From Gynuella sp. (GTDB lineage Bacteria; Pseudomonadota; Gammaproteobacteria; Pseudomonadales; Natronospirillaceae): a stretch of DNA of 64,000 bases. Where the stretch lies: positions 1 through 64,000 of the forward strand of contig JANQHX010000093.1 in the NCBI GenBank assembly GCA_028282465.1, written 5' to 3'. This document shows positions 54,622 to 64,000 of the stretch, one piece after another; the stretch's first letter is position 1; each line of letters starts with the position of its first letter. A program made the translations under genes and the position numbers. The notes under the pieces were generated by a model. It worked only from the letters and a program-made list of their open reading frames with translations, was not told the origin of the DNA and ran no database searches.

Positions 54622-55461
54622 ATGTCGTTACAGGCCATGGTGTTTGATGGAATCAATGTGCATCAAACACCCTCAGAATTTTTATCTTGCCGAAATCCGG
54701 ACAGTCTCCGTCTGGTTAGCTATAACGTTCAGGTGGGAATCAAAACCCGTCGCTTTCAAGATTACCTGACTAAATCATGGCAGCATTTTTTACCCTCACC
54801 CGACCGTAAAGATAACCTTGACCATATTAGCGAACTACTCATGCACTTTGACCTTGTTGCTTTGCAAGAAGTGGATGGTGGAAGTTTGCGTACTAATTTC
54901 GTCAATCAGGTTGAGTATTTGGCCCGTCGTGCGGGTATGCCCTATTGGTATCAGCAACGTAATCGCAATTTAGGGCTGTTTGCTCAGCATTCAAACGGCA
55001 TGTTGAGTCGTCAAAAGCCCCACAAAATTTTGGAACATACCCTTCCTGGTAAAATTCCTGGTCGAGGTGCCATTGAAGTTCACCTGGGGCATCCTTCTAA
55101 CCCTTTAGTGTTTGTAATGATGCACTTGGCTCTGGGTAGAAAAAGTCAAAATGACCAACTGGCTTACATTTCAGAGCTTACTCATCAATATCCAAATTTG
55201 GTCTTGATGGGAGACTTAAATACCAGCGCCGATCGGTTGCTTAATGACTCTCCTCTAAAGAACCTGCATTTAAAACTAGCTTTTGAAACCAAAACCTATC
55301 CAAGCTGGCGACCTTATAAAGGTTTGGATCATATTCTGGTTTCCCAGTCCTTAAAAGTTCACCAGATGGCAGTGTTAGATCATGCAGTCTCTGATCACTT
55401 ACCTGTGGCGATGGAAATAGATTTGCCACCAAAATTAGAAAGCATGAACTTGCTTCAGTAA
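54622..55461 (+). CDS. Endonuclease/exonuclease/phosphatase-family protein
   Basis: 279 residues. EEP motifs: [31 protein letters not shown], and [10 protein letters not shown]. Metal-dependent phosphodiesterase fold. The ATG at 54622 is seven bases from GGAG; GTG 54619 is the alternative. Present next to dsbA in Pseudomonas. Overlaps the convergent hybrid kinase gene by seven bases. Substrate unknown. Confidence 0.9.
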   Translation: MSLQAMVFDGINVHQTPSEFLSCRNPDSLRLVSYNVQVGIKTRRFQDYLTKSWQHFLPSPDRKDNLDHISELLMHFDLVALQEVDGGSLRTNFVNQVEYLARRAGMPYWYQQRNRNLGLFAQHSNGMLSRQKPHKILEHTLPGKIPGRGAIEVHLGHPSNPLVFVMMHLALGRKSQNDQLAYISELTHQYPNLVLMGDLNTSADRLLNDSPLKNLHLKLAFETKTYPSWRPYKGLDHILVSQSLKVHQMAVLDHAVSDHLPVAMEIDLPPKLESMNLLQ

Positions 55462-57389
55462 TCCATTTCGAGTTCTGTTCGAACCGCCGCCAATGATTTG
55501 TGTGCCGTTTCTAGTACATTCTCTAATTGCTTGAGTGTAATTGGTTTTGCAATGTAGTCGTCCATGCCGCTGGATAGAGCTTGAACTCGACTGTCTTGAA
55601 GTGCGTGGGCACTTAGTCCACAAATATAAATACTGTCTTGAGAAAAATGCTCTCTGATCTGTTTTGCTGCGTTCCAGCCATCTAGGTGGGGCATATCACT
55701 GTCCATAAAAATCACATGAGGATAATGTTTTTTTGCTAAGGACACAGCTTCTAAACCATCTCTTGCCTTAATAGAATTAATGCCAAACTTTTTTAAATAT
55801 CCTTCCATCACCATGAGGTTCACAGAGTTATCGTCAGCCACCATTACATTCAAAATTGGAAATAATTCTGATTTTGGTTTTTTAGTGTGATTTCGTTCTA
55901 TGACCTCGTGCCTGTCAGTCAAAATTTTATTTAGATATATGGGTAATCGGTAAACTTTATTTTCATTGTTAATGTGAGTGGTGAGCCGATTTAAATCTGG
56001 GATAGCTAATAGGTCGACGACATTTGGATTCGTGCGAGTGGAATTGAATTCGTCAATTATTTTCGAAAGCCAAGGTTGAGCATCCCTATTATTTAGTTTG
56101 AGTCTCTCAAAAGTTTCCGGTTTTGCCGGATAAGGAAATGCGAAGCAAGGTAGCTCTATGGATATTTTTGTACCGACTTTGGGTTCACTCTGAATGAAAA
56201 GTTGACCATGCCAAAGGCTGACCAGATTTTTAACAATAGCCAAACCTAAACCTGTGCCACCGTATTTTCTACTACTACTTCTTACTTGACCAAAGCGTTC
56301 AAATACCTTTTCAATGTCGTTGCTTTCCATACCAATTCCACTATCTTCTACCTCAAATCGTAAACGCCCTTGTTGGCTGATTATCACATTTAAATGAACA
56401 CCGCCTCGCTCAGTAAACTTAAGCGAGTTGCTAATCAAATTTAAAAGAATTTGTTGAAGCCGAGTGGCATCGCCCTGAATGTAGGCAGGCACGGATTCAG
56501 ATATGCAGTAAGTCAACCATAAGCCTTTTTCACGAGCTTGCCTTTTCAATAACATCAAGCAGTTTTCGATGGTTGGTTGCAAGTGAAGCTCACTAAACTC
56601 AAGCTCCATTGCACCCGCCTGCATTTTCGAATAATCCAAAATGTCATTGAGTATGGTGATCAACAAAGTTCCGCTGTTTTGCAGAGTATCAATCAATTGC
56701 GTTTGATCATCGTCGCACCGAGTCTCTTTTAAAAGTTCGGTCATACCAATAATGCCATTCATGGGTGTTCGAATTTCATGACTCATATTGGCTAAAAAAA
56801 CTGACTGTGCTTGCCTAGCGGCTTCGGCATCTTCTTTGGCTTTCTTCAATGCTTGTGATTTTAAAGTCTCGTCTGTGACATCGAAATTCATACCCGACAC
56901 CCTTGAAGGATTACCGTCGGCATCGCGGATCACATAACCTAATGCTTTTACATATTTTATTTCATTGTCATCGGTGATGATTTTGTAAGTCACATCAATA
57001 TGTTGATTGTCGCTTACTGCGGCTGCCATATGTTTGACCGCCATTTCTCGGTCTGTTTCATGTATAAATGTTTCCCAAACATTTTCACCGGATATGCAAA
57101 GATCCGCGTCCCCTATTCCAAAAATAGAGGCGGTTCTGGCGTCCCAAAAAGTGCGATCAGTACGAAAGCTGTGGTCAAAGGTGCCAGCATTGGCTGACTT
57201 CATAGCTAGATTCAGTAAGGTTTGATGTTTTTCTAGCTGCACGATTCTTTCTAGCTGGCGGTGGTTTTGAATATCAGATACACGCAGCTTTTCGGCTAAC
57301 TTAACATTTTTATTTAACTGATAAATTAGGCCTACCACGGCAACAGCAAAGGCCAAGCTGATAATGGCTAGCGGGCTAAAATCTAACAT
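55455..57389 (-). CDS. Hybrid sensor histidine kinase (PAS-HisKA-HATPase-REC)
   Basis: 644 residues. N-terminal membrane helix about 5-25, coiled coil, PAS domain about 55-175 with a PAC motif ending [11 protein letters not shown], HisKA with His204 in [16 protein letters not shown], ATPase domain ([30 protein letters not shown]), and a C-terminal receiver with phosphoacceptor Asp563 in [14 protein letters not shown]. No Hpt domain, and no partner gene near. The periplasmic part is almost absent, so the PAS domain likely senses a cytosolic cue. In Pseudomonas this slot holds a GGDEF protein instead. Confidence 0.92.
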   Translation of the reverse strand: MLDFSPLAIISLAFAVAVVGLIYQLNKNVKLAEKLRVSDIQNHRQLERIVQLEKHQTLLNLAMKSANAGTFDHSFRTDRTFWDARTASIFGIGDADLCISGENVWETFIHETDREMAVKHMAAAVSDNQHIDVTYKIITDDNEIKYVKALGYVIRDADGNPSRVSGMNFDVTDETLKSQALKKAKEDAEAARQAQSVFLANMSHEIRTPMNGIIGMTELLKETRCDDDQTQLIDTLQNSGTLLITILNDILDYSKMQAGAMELEFSELHLQPTIENCLMLLKRQAREKGLWLTYCISESVPAYIQGDATRLQQILLNLISNSLKFTERGGVHLNVIISQQGRLRFEVEDSGIGMESNDIEKVFERFGQVRSSSRKYGGTGLGLAIVKNLVSLWHGQLFIQSEPKVGTKISIELPCFAFPYPAKPETFERLKLNNRDAQPWLSKIIDEFNSTRTNPNVVDLLAIPDLNRLTTHINNENKVYRLPIYLNKILTDRHEVIERNHTKKPKSELFPILNVMVADDNSVNLMVMEGYLKKFGINSIKARDGLEAVSLAKKHYPHVIFMDSDMPHLDGWNAAKQIREHFSQDSIYICGLSAHALQDSRVQALSSGMDDYIAKPITLKQLENVLETAHKSLAAVRTELEMDY

Positions 57390-57689
57390 TGGCGACCATT
57401 CGCTGAGAAAAAGAAAGGGATGGAATAAGACTGATTATTTTCAGTATAGGAGACAGAAAAACTGTTTTACCAGAACAGCTCGCGCAAGTTTCACCAGAAA
57501 GAGTTTTTGTATTGGGATAAGTTTAGGTTTTTATGCTGCGGATAGAATCGTGCAAAAAATAATCATAGCTAGAGGGTATCCTGGTTTTAAATCATTATTT
57601 TCCTGTGATAGCTTCATTTTTATTCGACTTCTGCACCAAGAGCGATAGCATTGCCGCCTTAAATCCAAAGCCCTGAGAATTACGTTGTT
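57390..57689. other. Intergenic region, no gene seen
   Basis: 300 bases between the divergent hybrid kinase and lactate permease genes; AT-rich, no convincing coding frame or strong dyad. It must contain both promoters. Confidence 0.6.
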
Positions 57690-59276
57690 ATGACATTGCT
57701 AGAATTTTTAGCTGGCGCCATGCCAGTGTTATCCGTGTTGTTGTTTCTAGTTATTTTAAGAATGCCCGCCACTAGAGCTATGCCTTTGGCCATGGTTCTA
57801 ACAGCTGTGATGGCGTTTTGGGTATGGCAGGTTCCTGCCATGCATTTAGCGGCTTCTGTTATTGAAGGCCTTATCATTGCCCTGTCCATACTTATTATTG
57901 TTTACGGTGCCATTCTGTTACTCAACACCCTTAGGGCCAGTGGCGCCATTGAAGTTATACGCAACGGCTTTACTAATATTTCTCCTGACCGTCGTATTCA
58001 GGTCATTATTATTGCTTGGTTATTTGGCGCGTTCTTAGAAGGCGCGAGTGGCTTCGGAACACCGGCGGCCATTGGTGCGCCGCTGTTGGTTGCTCTCGGT
58101 TTTCCTCCGCTGGCCGCGGTATCAATGGCGTTAATTGCTGACAGTTCACCTGTGTCGTTTGGGGCTGTTGGCACCCCAGTGATTGTGGGTTTAGGCAGAG
58201 GCTTAAATGAATCGACTCCCGAAATGATTCAGTCCATTGCCGTCACAGCCATCAGTATTGATATTTTAGTCGCCAGTTTTTTACCGCTAATTATGGTGAT
58301 GATGTTGACCAAGTTTTTTGGTGCTAACAAATCTTTTAAAGAGGGTTTAGCCGTTTGGCCTTTTGCGATACTGGCAGGTCTAGTCTTCACTTCCAGTGCT
58401 TGGGTGGTGGCAAAATTTTTGGGGCCAGAGTTCCCTTCAATTTTTGGCGGCTTAGTAGGATTAATCGTTATGGTCAGTTTGGCCCGTGCCGGTATTTTGG
58501 TTCCCAGTCAGATATGGAAATTTGCTGATGAACCCGTGGTGGAACCAGAGCAAGGCACTCAGAAACTTGGCCTGTTCATGGCTTGGACACCTTACCTATT
58601 GGTAGCAGTAATCCTGGTATTAACTCGATTAGAATTCCTGCCTTTTAAATCCATGTTGAATACTTTTTCATTGGGCATGAGCGATATCTTGAACAGTGGC
58701 ATTAGCACAAGCATCAAGCCACTCTATCTGCCAGGATTCTTATTTGCCATTGTTGCACTCATAACAGTTCCCTTGCACAAGCTTAGCCTCAGGCAGACCG
58801 GTGAGGTTTGGTTCAGCTCAGCCAAAACCCTTATACCCACGGTAATTGCGTTGGCAACCTCGGTACCCATGGTGCGCATCTTTCTGAATTCGGGTGTTAA
58901 TACTGCCGACTTGGCTGCCATGCCCCTTGAACTAGCAGAACTCTCAGCCAATGCCCTGTCAGGCGTATGGCCACTCATGGCTCCGTTAGTGGGAGCATTA
59001 GGTTCATTCATTGCGGGCTCGGCAACTTTCTCAAATATGATGTTTGCAGAATTTCAGCAAGCGGCTGCCATACAAGCCGGGTTCTCACCTGAAGCCATGT
59101 TGGCGTTACAGATGATTGGTGCTAATGCCGGAAATATGGTTTGTGTGGTAAACGTAGTTGCTGCAGCCAGCGTGGTTGGTATGGTTGGCAAAGAAGGGCA
59201 GATTATCAGATTCACCCTAGCTCCCATGTTTTATTATTGCTTGGCAGCGGGCTCGGTGGTTTGGTTATTGTTTTGA
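57690..59276 (+). CDS. L-lactate permease (LctP family)
   Basis: 528 residues, about 13-14 membrane helices. LctP signatures: [39 protein letters not shown], and [20 protein letters not shown]. Lactate or glycolate uptake with protons. No lactate dehydrogenase gene is adjacent. Confidence 0.94.
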   Translation: MTLLEFLAGAMPVLSVLLFLVILRMPATRAMPLAMVLTAVMAFWVWQVPAMHLAASVIEGLIIALSILIIVYGAILLLNTLRASGAIEVIRNGFTNISPDRRIQVIIIAWLFGAFLEGASGFGTPAAIGAPLLVALGFPPLAAVSMALIADSSPVSFGAVGTPVIVGLGRGLNESTPEMIQSIAVTAISIDILVASFLPLIMVMMLTKFFGANKSFKEGLAVWPFAILAGLVFTSSAWVVAKFLGPEFPSIFGGLVGLIVMVSLARAGILVPSQIWKFADEPVVEPEQGTQKLGLFMAWTPYLLVAVILVLTRLEFLPFKSMLNTFSLGMSDILNSGISTSIKPLYLPGFLFAIVALITVPLHKLSLRQTGEVWFSSAKTLIPTVIALATSVPMVRIFLNSGVNTADLAAMPLELAELSANALSGVWPLMAPLVGALGSFIAGSATFSNMMFAEFQQAAAIQAGFSPEAMLALQMIGANAGNMVCVVNVVAAASVVGMVGKEGQIIRFTLAPMFYYCLAAGSVVWLLF

Positions 59277-59330
59277 TTTTTTATTAGTGGCTTGGTTAAA
59301 CGACCGCTTTTTGATTTGTGAGACAAATCG

Positions 59331-59882
59331 ATGATTGCTCTTGTTCTGATAGATCAACAAAAAGGAATTGATAATCCAAGATTGGGGCCTAGGAACAACC
59401 CTCTTGCAGAAATATACATATTAAAACTGCTAAACACATGGCGAGAGTTGGAGTGGCCGATCTTTCATGTAATACATAAGTCGAATGAAAAAGACTCCGT
59501 GTTCTGGCCGGAACAATCTGGCTTTGAGTTAAAAAGTGAATTTATGCCTAAGGCCGGTGAGACACTCATTGAAAAGTCGATCCCATGTGCGATTCTAAAT
59601 AGTTCATTGGCGCAGGAATTGAAAAAATTAAAAATTTATTCTTTTGCGCTCGTTGGTGCGTCTACGAATAACTCCATAGAGGCAACAGCTAGAACAGGAG
59701 GGAATATGGGGTTTAAGGTTTATGTGGTTGAGGAGGCTTGCTTTACTTTTGATAAGGCGGATTTCTTTGGTAATTTCCGTTCGGCGTCAGAAGTTCATGC
59801 AATGTCGCTAGCAAACTTACATGGTGAATATGCTGACGTAATATCGTGTGAGCAGTTGCTTAATCACACTAAGTCTAACTAA
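59331..59882 (+). CDS. Isochorismatase-like hydrolase lacking the catalytic Cys
   Basis: 183 residues. Asp8 (VLIDQQ) and Lys82 (IEKS) of the family triad are visible. The nucleophile region reads LVGASTNNSIEATARTGG: where cysteine hydrolases have Cys, this has Ser115. True isochorismatases also lack the Cys, so it may be a hydrolase of another kind or inactive. Base composition is AT-rich. No operon partner. Confidence 0.82.
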   Translation: MIALVLIDQQKGIDNPRLGPRNNPLAEIYILKLLNTWRELEWPIFHVIHKSNEKDSVFWPEQSGFELKSEFMPKAGETLIEKSIPCAILNSSLAQELKKLKIYSFALVGASTNNSIEATARTGGNMGFKVYVVEEACFTFDKADFFGNFRSASEVHAMSLANLHGEYADVISCEQLLNHTKSN

Positions 59883-60052
59883 GGCAGCTTGGCTTCGTCG
59901 CTAAATATAGTTTTCAGCTTAACGTGAGTTACGTGTGCCACTAAGAGAAAGAGTTTAATAATGGAAATTCTAGATTGGATATAAACATTTTTGGTTTATC
60001 CAAGTGTTTAATGGCATAGTTAACGACCCATCCAATTAACGCAAGAACTTCT

Positions 60053-60565
60053 ATGTCCGTAGAAACAGATCTGGATTATGTGATTAAGCCAGAAGACCCA
60101 GCTCGTCCAGATATTAAATCTCTGATTGAAGAATTAGACCGCTTTCAGAGTCAGCTTTACCCAGCAGAAAGTAATCACTTTGACGATATTTCAACCCTTC
60201 AACAGGACAATGTTTTGTTCCTATGTGCCGAAGCGAAAGACAGGGTAATTGGTATTGGCGCCGTTAAAGTTGTGGATTATTGTCCTGAAATTGACAGTGC
60301 CTATGGGGAGATCAAACGAATGTTTGTTCCTGATTACGCTAGAGGCAGGGGGGTTGCACAGGCCCTGATGAAAAAGCTTGAGTACTATCTTTGCTGTCAC
60401 CAAATTAGCGTTGCTCGATTAGAAACAGGCATTCACCAACCAGAAGCTACCGCGTTATATCGCAAGTTGGGGTATTTGGAGAGGGGGCCTTTCGGTCGTT
60501 ATCAGCCTGACCCACTGAGTGTGTTTATGGAAAAAACCTTAATTTCCCAGTACATGTCATCTTAA
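60053..60565 (+). CDS. GNAT N-acetyltransferase
   Basis: 170 residues. Acetyl-CoA motif KRMFVPDYARGRGVAQALMKKLE and TGIHQPEATALYRKLGYLERGPFG. Belongs to the small-molecule GNAT group; substrate unknown. The upstream gap 59883-60052 shows no gene. Confidence 0.9.
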   Translation: MSVETDLDYVIKPEDPARPDIKSLIEELDRFQSQLYPAESNHFDDISTLQQDNVLFLCAEAKDRVIGIGAVKVVDYCPEIDSAYGEIKRMFVPDYARGRGVAQALMKKLEYYLCCHQISVARLETGIHQPEATALYRKLGYLERGPFGRYQPDPLSVFMEKTLISQYMSS

Positions 60566-60589
60566 CCTGATCGCTATCTTACAGATTTA

Positions 60590-60892
60590 TTACAGATTTT
60601 CATATTCCCATTCCAACAACTCAGCTAAAAAAGAAACCCTGTCATGCCTGTCTCTCGGTGCCATCACTCTTATGGATTGTTCACTAATAGCCATGGCCGT
60701 ATTCTCCCCTAACTTGGTGTTAATCATCTCAGTAATTGCACGACTGTGTTTAAAACTCCCTTTTTTAAGCTCCAAAACAACGAAATCTCCTTGATACAGA
60801 TTCTCTGTTGCAGGGCTTAACCAATCGTGAAGTGGGTCGGCTACTGAGCAGCATGAAGCCAAGGCTAAAAAGAAGTAATTCAATAGTCTCAT
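60590..60892 (-). CDS. Stand-alone FlgI-like P-ring domain, exported
   Basis: 100 residues. Signal-like N-terminus with LASC (Cys14), a fitting lipobox, or signal-peptidase cleavage near VADP. Residues about 35-100, DFVVLELKKGSFKHSRAITEMINTKLG through IRVMAPRDRHDRVSFLAELLEWEY, resemble one internal segment of flagellar P-ring FlgI (L-L-xxxDF-xx-A-xx-I-xxxIN ... I-V-xxP ... V-FLA). No flagellar genes are near. It is divergent from the CpxR-like gene, where E. coli has cpxP. Weak ribosome-binding site. Confidence 0.6.
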   Translation of the reverse strand: MRLLNYFFLALASCCSVADPLHDWLSPATENLYQGDFVVLELKKGSFKHSRAITEMINTKLGENTAMAISEQSIRVMAPRDRHDRVSFLAELLEWEYENL

Positions 60893-60981
60893 AAGTTAAT
60901 TTCGCAGGTGTGAATACTTTTTATTGTAGTTGGCGCTCAAAGTGCGCAGCCAGTAAACTGATTCTATGGAGGGAATTTTTC

Positions 60982-61668
60982 ATGACTAATCGCATTCTTG
61001 TCGTCGATGACGATTACAAGCTCGCTGACTTTGTTAAAGAATTTTTAGAACAGCACCATTATCAAGTGTACTTGGCCCATGATGGGTTAAAGGGTTTAGA
61101 GTTATTCAGAACTTTTGAACCTGACATGGTGTTACTCGACTTGATGCTGCCTGAACTTGATGGCCTGGAAGTTTGCAAAACTATCAGGCAGTCCAGTCAG
61201 GTACCGATCATCATGCTGACCGCTAAAGGCGAAGAAAGCGATAAGGTGATTGGTCTTGAGTTGGGCGCCGACGACTACATCCCCAAGCCTTTCGGATTAA
61301 AAGAGCTCCACGCGCGCATGAGAGCAGTTATGCGCCGGCATGATAAGCCTGCTGAAACTGCTCAAAGTCTAATCCAAATGAGACGCTTCAGCCTGAACCT
61401 CATGTCTCACGAGCTTATTGTTGAAGGCCGTCCACAGGAAATTACCAACAGCGAATTTGAACTGCTCAAACTCTTTGTGTTGCACCCTGGTCGAGTCTAT
61501 TCCCGAGAAGAACTGCTTGAACGTGTGCGGGGTCGTGATATGGAAAGCTTCGACCGAGCAATGGATATGCACATCAGTAATCTCAGGAAGAAAATTGAAC
61601 CTGACCCTAAAAAGCCGGTGTGTATAAAAACCGTGTGGGGCGTGGGATATAAATTTGAAGACAATTAA
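60982..61668 (+). CDS. CpxR-like OmpR-family response regulator
   Basis: 228 residues. Receiver domain with VVDDDYKLADF, Asp in MVLLDLMLPELDG, Thr in MLTAKGEE, Lys in IPKPF; winged helix ending KTVWGVGYKFED. GGAGGG eight bases before the ATG at 60982; the frame continues to 60910 without family match. CpxR/RstA group by eye. 16 bases before the kinase. Confidence 0.92.
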   Translation: MTNRILVVDDDYKLADFVKEFLEQHHYQVYLAHDGLKGLELFRTFEPDMVLLDLMLPELDGLEVCKTIRQSSQVPIIMLTAKGEESDKVIGLELGADDYIPKPFGLKELHARMRAVMRRHDKPAETAQSLIQMRRFSLNLMSHELIVEGRPQEITNSEFELLKLFVLHPGRVYSREELLERVRGRDMESFDRAMDMHISNLRKKIEPDPKKPVCIKTVWGVGYKFEDN

Positions 61669-61684
61669 AAACTGAAGGCGCTCC

Positions 61685-63052
61685 ATGCAGTCAGGAAATT
61701 TATTTCAGCGCCTATGGGCAAGGTACTTACTCATATTGTTTGTATCTTTGTCCATGGTTTTGCTAGTGGTGTACCTGCTTTTAGAGCCATACATTTTTGG
61801 GGGGTGGCGTAAGGACTTACACCAAAATGCCACCTTTTTAGCTGAACGGGTATTACCACACACCTCAGATCTATCCTTAGACGACTGGATGATAAAGTGG
61901 CATCAGGTACAGCCCAACATTAGGCTTCGTATTTTAGACAAAGAAGGCCTTACCCTATTCGACAGCCAACCCTGGATTCAATACGCCCAAGCGGACTGGA
62001 CTCCCGAACGATTAATGGACTCCACCTCACCCACAGAAAACTTTCGTGTTGCTGTAGAAATACCTTTTAAAGATCGCACCCTGGTATTAAGCCGTGAACG
62101 CCTTTTGGAGTTCTCAGAAAACTTTTATTGGTATTTGTTAGCTGCCGCTGCTGGCCTGTCGTTAGGAATCGGTTTGTTGTCTTGGCCCTTCGCTGGCCGA
62201 TTAGGAGAAACACTCACCAGTGCTGCTCAGCTCGCTGATAAAGTCGCTGAAGGTCAATTTGGTGAACAGCTAAAAGGCATTAATCGTAACGATGAATTAG
62301 GCGGTCTGATCAGCGCTTTGAATCACATGTCGATGCAACTTGTGCAAGCGGATAAAAAAAATGAAGAATTGGTTGCCGACGTTTCCCATGAATTAAGATC
62401 GCCTCTTGGGCGTATTCGAGTCATGACTGAGTCGTTGGAATACACACAGGATGAAAAGCGCAAAACGGAAGTGCTGAAATTAATTGAACATGAAATACAG
62501 GCGCTAGACACCCTGGTATCAGACATTCTAGTTAGTGGTCGATTGAGCCGTGGTGAAATAGAATTTGAATTGGTAGAGCTAGATTTGAATGCACTGATTG
62601 ATGATATTGCCATTCGATACCGTGCAACCGCTGAATACGAAAATATCGACCTAAAAGTACAATTGTTTCCTGGGGCTGCGTTGATTCGTGGCGATGCCAT
62701 TCGGTTAGCTCAAGTGGTTTCAAATCTGGTCGACAATGCGTTCAAAGCAGTACGAGAAACAGAAGACCCAGTTATTAAAATTATGGTTAAAAGAACGGTC
62801 ATGGGTGCTTATGAGGTACATGTGGATGACAATGGCCGAGGATTAACCGAACAAGAAAAAGAACGAATTTTTGATCGTTTTTATCGAGCTGATAAATCCA
62901 GAGCCCGACACTCTGGGGGTGCTGGCTTAGGGTTAAATATTTCCATGCAATTAGTTAAAGCTATGGGTGGAGAGTTAACGGTAGATATAAAAAGGTCGGC
63001 GGGTGTTGTTTTCAAAATTCAAGGATTAACCAATATGGCTATTCCAGCCTAG
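61685..63052 (+). CDS. CpxA-like sensor histidine kinase
   Basis: 455 residues. Membrane helices about 15-33 and 148-170 flank a periplasmic sensor; HAMP about 172-224; His235 in VADVSHELRSPLGRIRV; N-box LVDNAFKAV, G1 DDNGRGL, G2 SGGAGLGLNISMQLVK. The VSHELRSPLGR H-box is the CpxA type. Confidence 0.92.
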   Translation: MQSGNLFQRLWARYLLILFVSLSMVLLVVYLLLEPYIFGGWRKDLHQNATFLAERVLPHTSDLSLDDWMIKWHQVQPNIRLRILDKEGLTLFDSQPWIQYAQADWTPERLMDSTSPTENFRVAVEIPFKDRTLVLSRERLLEFSENFYWYLLAAAAGLSLGIGLLSWPFAGRLGETLTSAAQLADKVAEGQFGEQLKGINRNDELGGLISALNHMSMQLVQADKKNEELVADVSHELRSPLGRIRVMTESLEYTQDEKRKTEVLKLIEHEIQALDTLVSDILVSGRLSRGEIEFELVELDLNALIDDIAIRYRATAEYENIDLKVQLFPGAALIRGDAIRLAQVVSNLVDNAFKAVRETEDPVIKIMVKRTVMGAYEVHVDDNGRGLTEQEKERIFDRFYRADKSRARHSGGAGLGLNISMQLVKAMGGELTVDIKRSAGVVFKIQGLTNMAIPA

Positions 63053-63093
63053 TCCAGGTTTTAAAAAAAATATTGAGAGCACCTAAATAAAAA

Positions 63094-63119
63094 ATCACTG
63101 CACTGCAGTGATCTTTTTT
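63094..63119. terminator. Bidirectional terminator
   Basis: Eight-bp stem ATCACTGC/GCAGTGAT with a three-base loop ACT, T-run on both strands, between the convergent kinase and dehydrogenase genes. Confidence 0.9.
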
Positions 63120-63136
63120 GAACTTAAACTAAGTTA

Positions 63137-63964
63137 CTACCCAATAGAGGCGCCAGGTAACACTTTATCTAATAGTGCGTGCCCAAAGAACTTCTTCATA
63201 AACAATGCAAGGCGTGCATCTGGGTTGGGATGATAACGTCTCTTAGGGTTTGTCGCTGAAAATGCTGCTGAGACCACCTTTGCGATGGTGTCAGGAGAGG
63301 CCCCGGCATCAATTCCTTTGCTCCAATTATTACGAAAGTTTTTAATTTGATTTAAGTAGTCTTCCGAAACTGGATTTGACTCTGCAGTGTCTAGGGTGTG
63401 CAGGCTGGCATTATCAATGTCACTATCAATATATCCGGGTTCTATGAGTGAAACCTTAATTCCAAACTCTTTTAGTTCCATCCGGAGAGCATCACCAATG
63501 GCTTGCTGAGCAAACTTGGTCGATGAATACCAACCCAGATTGGGCATGGAAACGTGACCTGCAACAGATGACGTGATGAGAATGGTTCCTGATCTTTGTT
63601 TTCTTAAATAAGGAATTGTGGCAGACAATAATCTTCCAGTGCCCACAACGTTGGTATCATATTGCTTAATAACGTCTGCTGAAGAATGAAGTTCAATAGG
63701 ACCTAGAAGACAGTATCCAGCGTTTGCGAAAACTCCGTCAATTCTACCTTCATTATCAAAAGCTTGTTTGGCAAATGAAACAACAGAGTCGTCGTCTGTT
63801 ACATCAAGGCTGATAACCTTACCACCCATATCAGAGAGTTCAGTCATCAGTTCAACTCTGCGAGCGCCGCAATAAACGGTATGCCCTTCTCCAATTAAGC
63901 GTTTAGCAGAAGCGAACCCAATGCCAGTGGATGCCCCGGAAATTAATATTACTTTTTTGTTCAT
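63137..63964 (-). CDS. Short-chain dehydrogenase/reductase
   Basis: 275 residues. Glycine-rich NADP loop GASTGIGFASAKRL, NAG in VFANAGYC, and active-site Ser-Tyr-Lys with YSSTKFAQQAIGDALRMEL. Classical SDR. AGGGG six bases before the ATG. Substrate not assigned. Confidence 0.92.
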   Translation of the reverse strand: MNKKVILISGASTGIGFASAKRLIGEGHTVYCGARRVELMTELSDMGGKVISLDVTDDDSVVSFAKQAFDNEGRIDGVFANAGYCLLGPIELHSSADVIKQYDTNVVGTGRLLSATIPYLRKQRSGTILITSSVAGHVSMPNLGWYSSTKFAQQAIGDALRMELKEFGIKVSLIEPGYIDSDIDNASLHTLDTAESNPVSEDYLNQIKNFRNNWSKGIDAGASPDTIAKVVSAAFSATNPKRRYHPNPDARLALFMKKFFGHALLDKVLPGASIG

Positions 63965-64000
63965 AGATGCCCCTAATTCAACCTATTAGGTTGTGCGATT

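Noticed and set aside
57364..57648. 94-codon open frame across the hybrid kinase/lactate permease gap.
   Set aside because: Overlaps the kinase start on the other strand, has no ribosome-binding site and an unlikely composition.
59870..60030. Possible integron attC site after the isochorismatase-like gene (GTCTAAC near the stop).
   Set aside because: No matching GTTRRRY core and no internal inverted repeats of an attC; only the single core-like heptamer is present.
60893..60981. CpxR box (GTAAA-N5-GTAAA) before the cpxRA-like genes.
   Set aside because: Only one GTAAA half-site is present at about 60953.

Overview
The window reads as a stretch of chromosome from a marine-type gammaproteobacterium related to Pseudomonadales/Oceanospirillales. 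GC content looks moderate to low (low-to-mid 40s by eye). The core genes sit in blocks I know from Pseudomonas: hemF-aroE; gamma-carbonic anhydrase, prlC, yheV and purEK; coxBA-ctaG-coxC-DUF2909-surf1-ctaA-cyoE-sco; engB, cytochrome c4, dsbA and an endonuclease/phosphatase-family gene. No rRNA, tRNA, CRISPR array, insertion sequence or phage gene was seen. No species can be named from the sequence alone.

Layout. 1-4.4 kb: partial hemF, a sugar-sensor-like protein with no output domain (minus strand), aroE, a HAD phosphatase. 3.8-6.8 kb: a PhoP-box-like promoter followed by a glycine-zipper protein, a PepSY protein and a PhoPQ-type two-component system. 6.8-13.3 kb: an epimerase-like protein, a lipoprotein, a 7TMR-DISM diguanylate cyclase, a gamma-carbonic anhydrase-like protein, a DUF1127 gene divergent from a GcvA-type LysR gene, and a tandem NTF2-like protein. 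13.4-19.9 kb: deaD, a cytoplasmic periplasmic-binding-protein/GGDEF fusion, a beta-propeller lipoprotein divergent from an outer-membrane barrel, and a DUF2007 zinc-finger protein. 20-28.5 kb: rlmD, a GST, an EAL-CBS-GGDEF protein, leuA with a leucine attenuator that had to be found by eye, and prlC. 28-36 kb: a small membrane protein, an RluA-type synthase, an MCP, yheV-purE-purK, a GNAT, an unknown and a MATE exporter. 35.9-38.2 kb: a second binding-protein/GGDEF fusion. 38.2-47.3 kb: the aa3-type cytochrome c oxidase and its complete assembly kit. 47.3-52.2 kb: an unknown membrane protein and a large secreted modular protein. 52.2-57.4 kb: engB, c4, dsbA, endonuclease family, hybrid kinase. 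57.7-64 kb: lactate permease, isochorismatase-like protein, GNAT, a FlgI-like mini-protein divergent from a CpxRA-type system, and a short-chain dehydrogenase.

Themes. Second-messenger signalling is dense: four GGDEF/EAL proteins in 30 kb. Two of them, plus a third protein with no GGDEF domain, share a LacI-like ligand-binding domain that has neither a DNA-binding helix-turn-helix nor a signal peptide, so they look like cytosolic ligand sensors. Envelope sensing also recurs (PhoPQ-like, CpxRA-like, hybrid kinase, MCP). The most interesting items are the sensor trio with its output-less member, the FlgI-like protein in the position cpxP holds in E. coli, the PhoP-type box before the PhoPQ-like operon, the leu attenuator, and the mirror-symmetric secreted protein.
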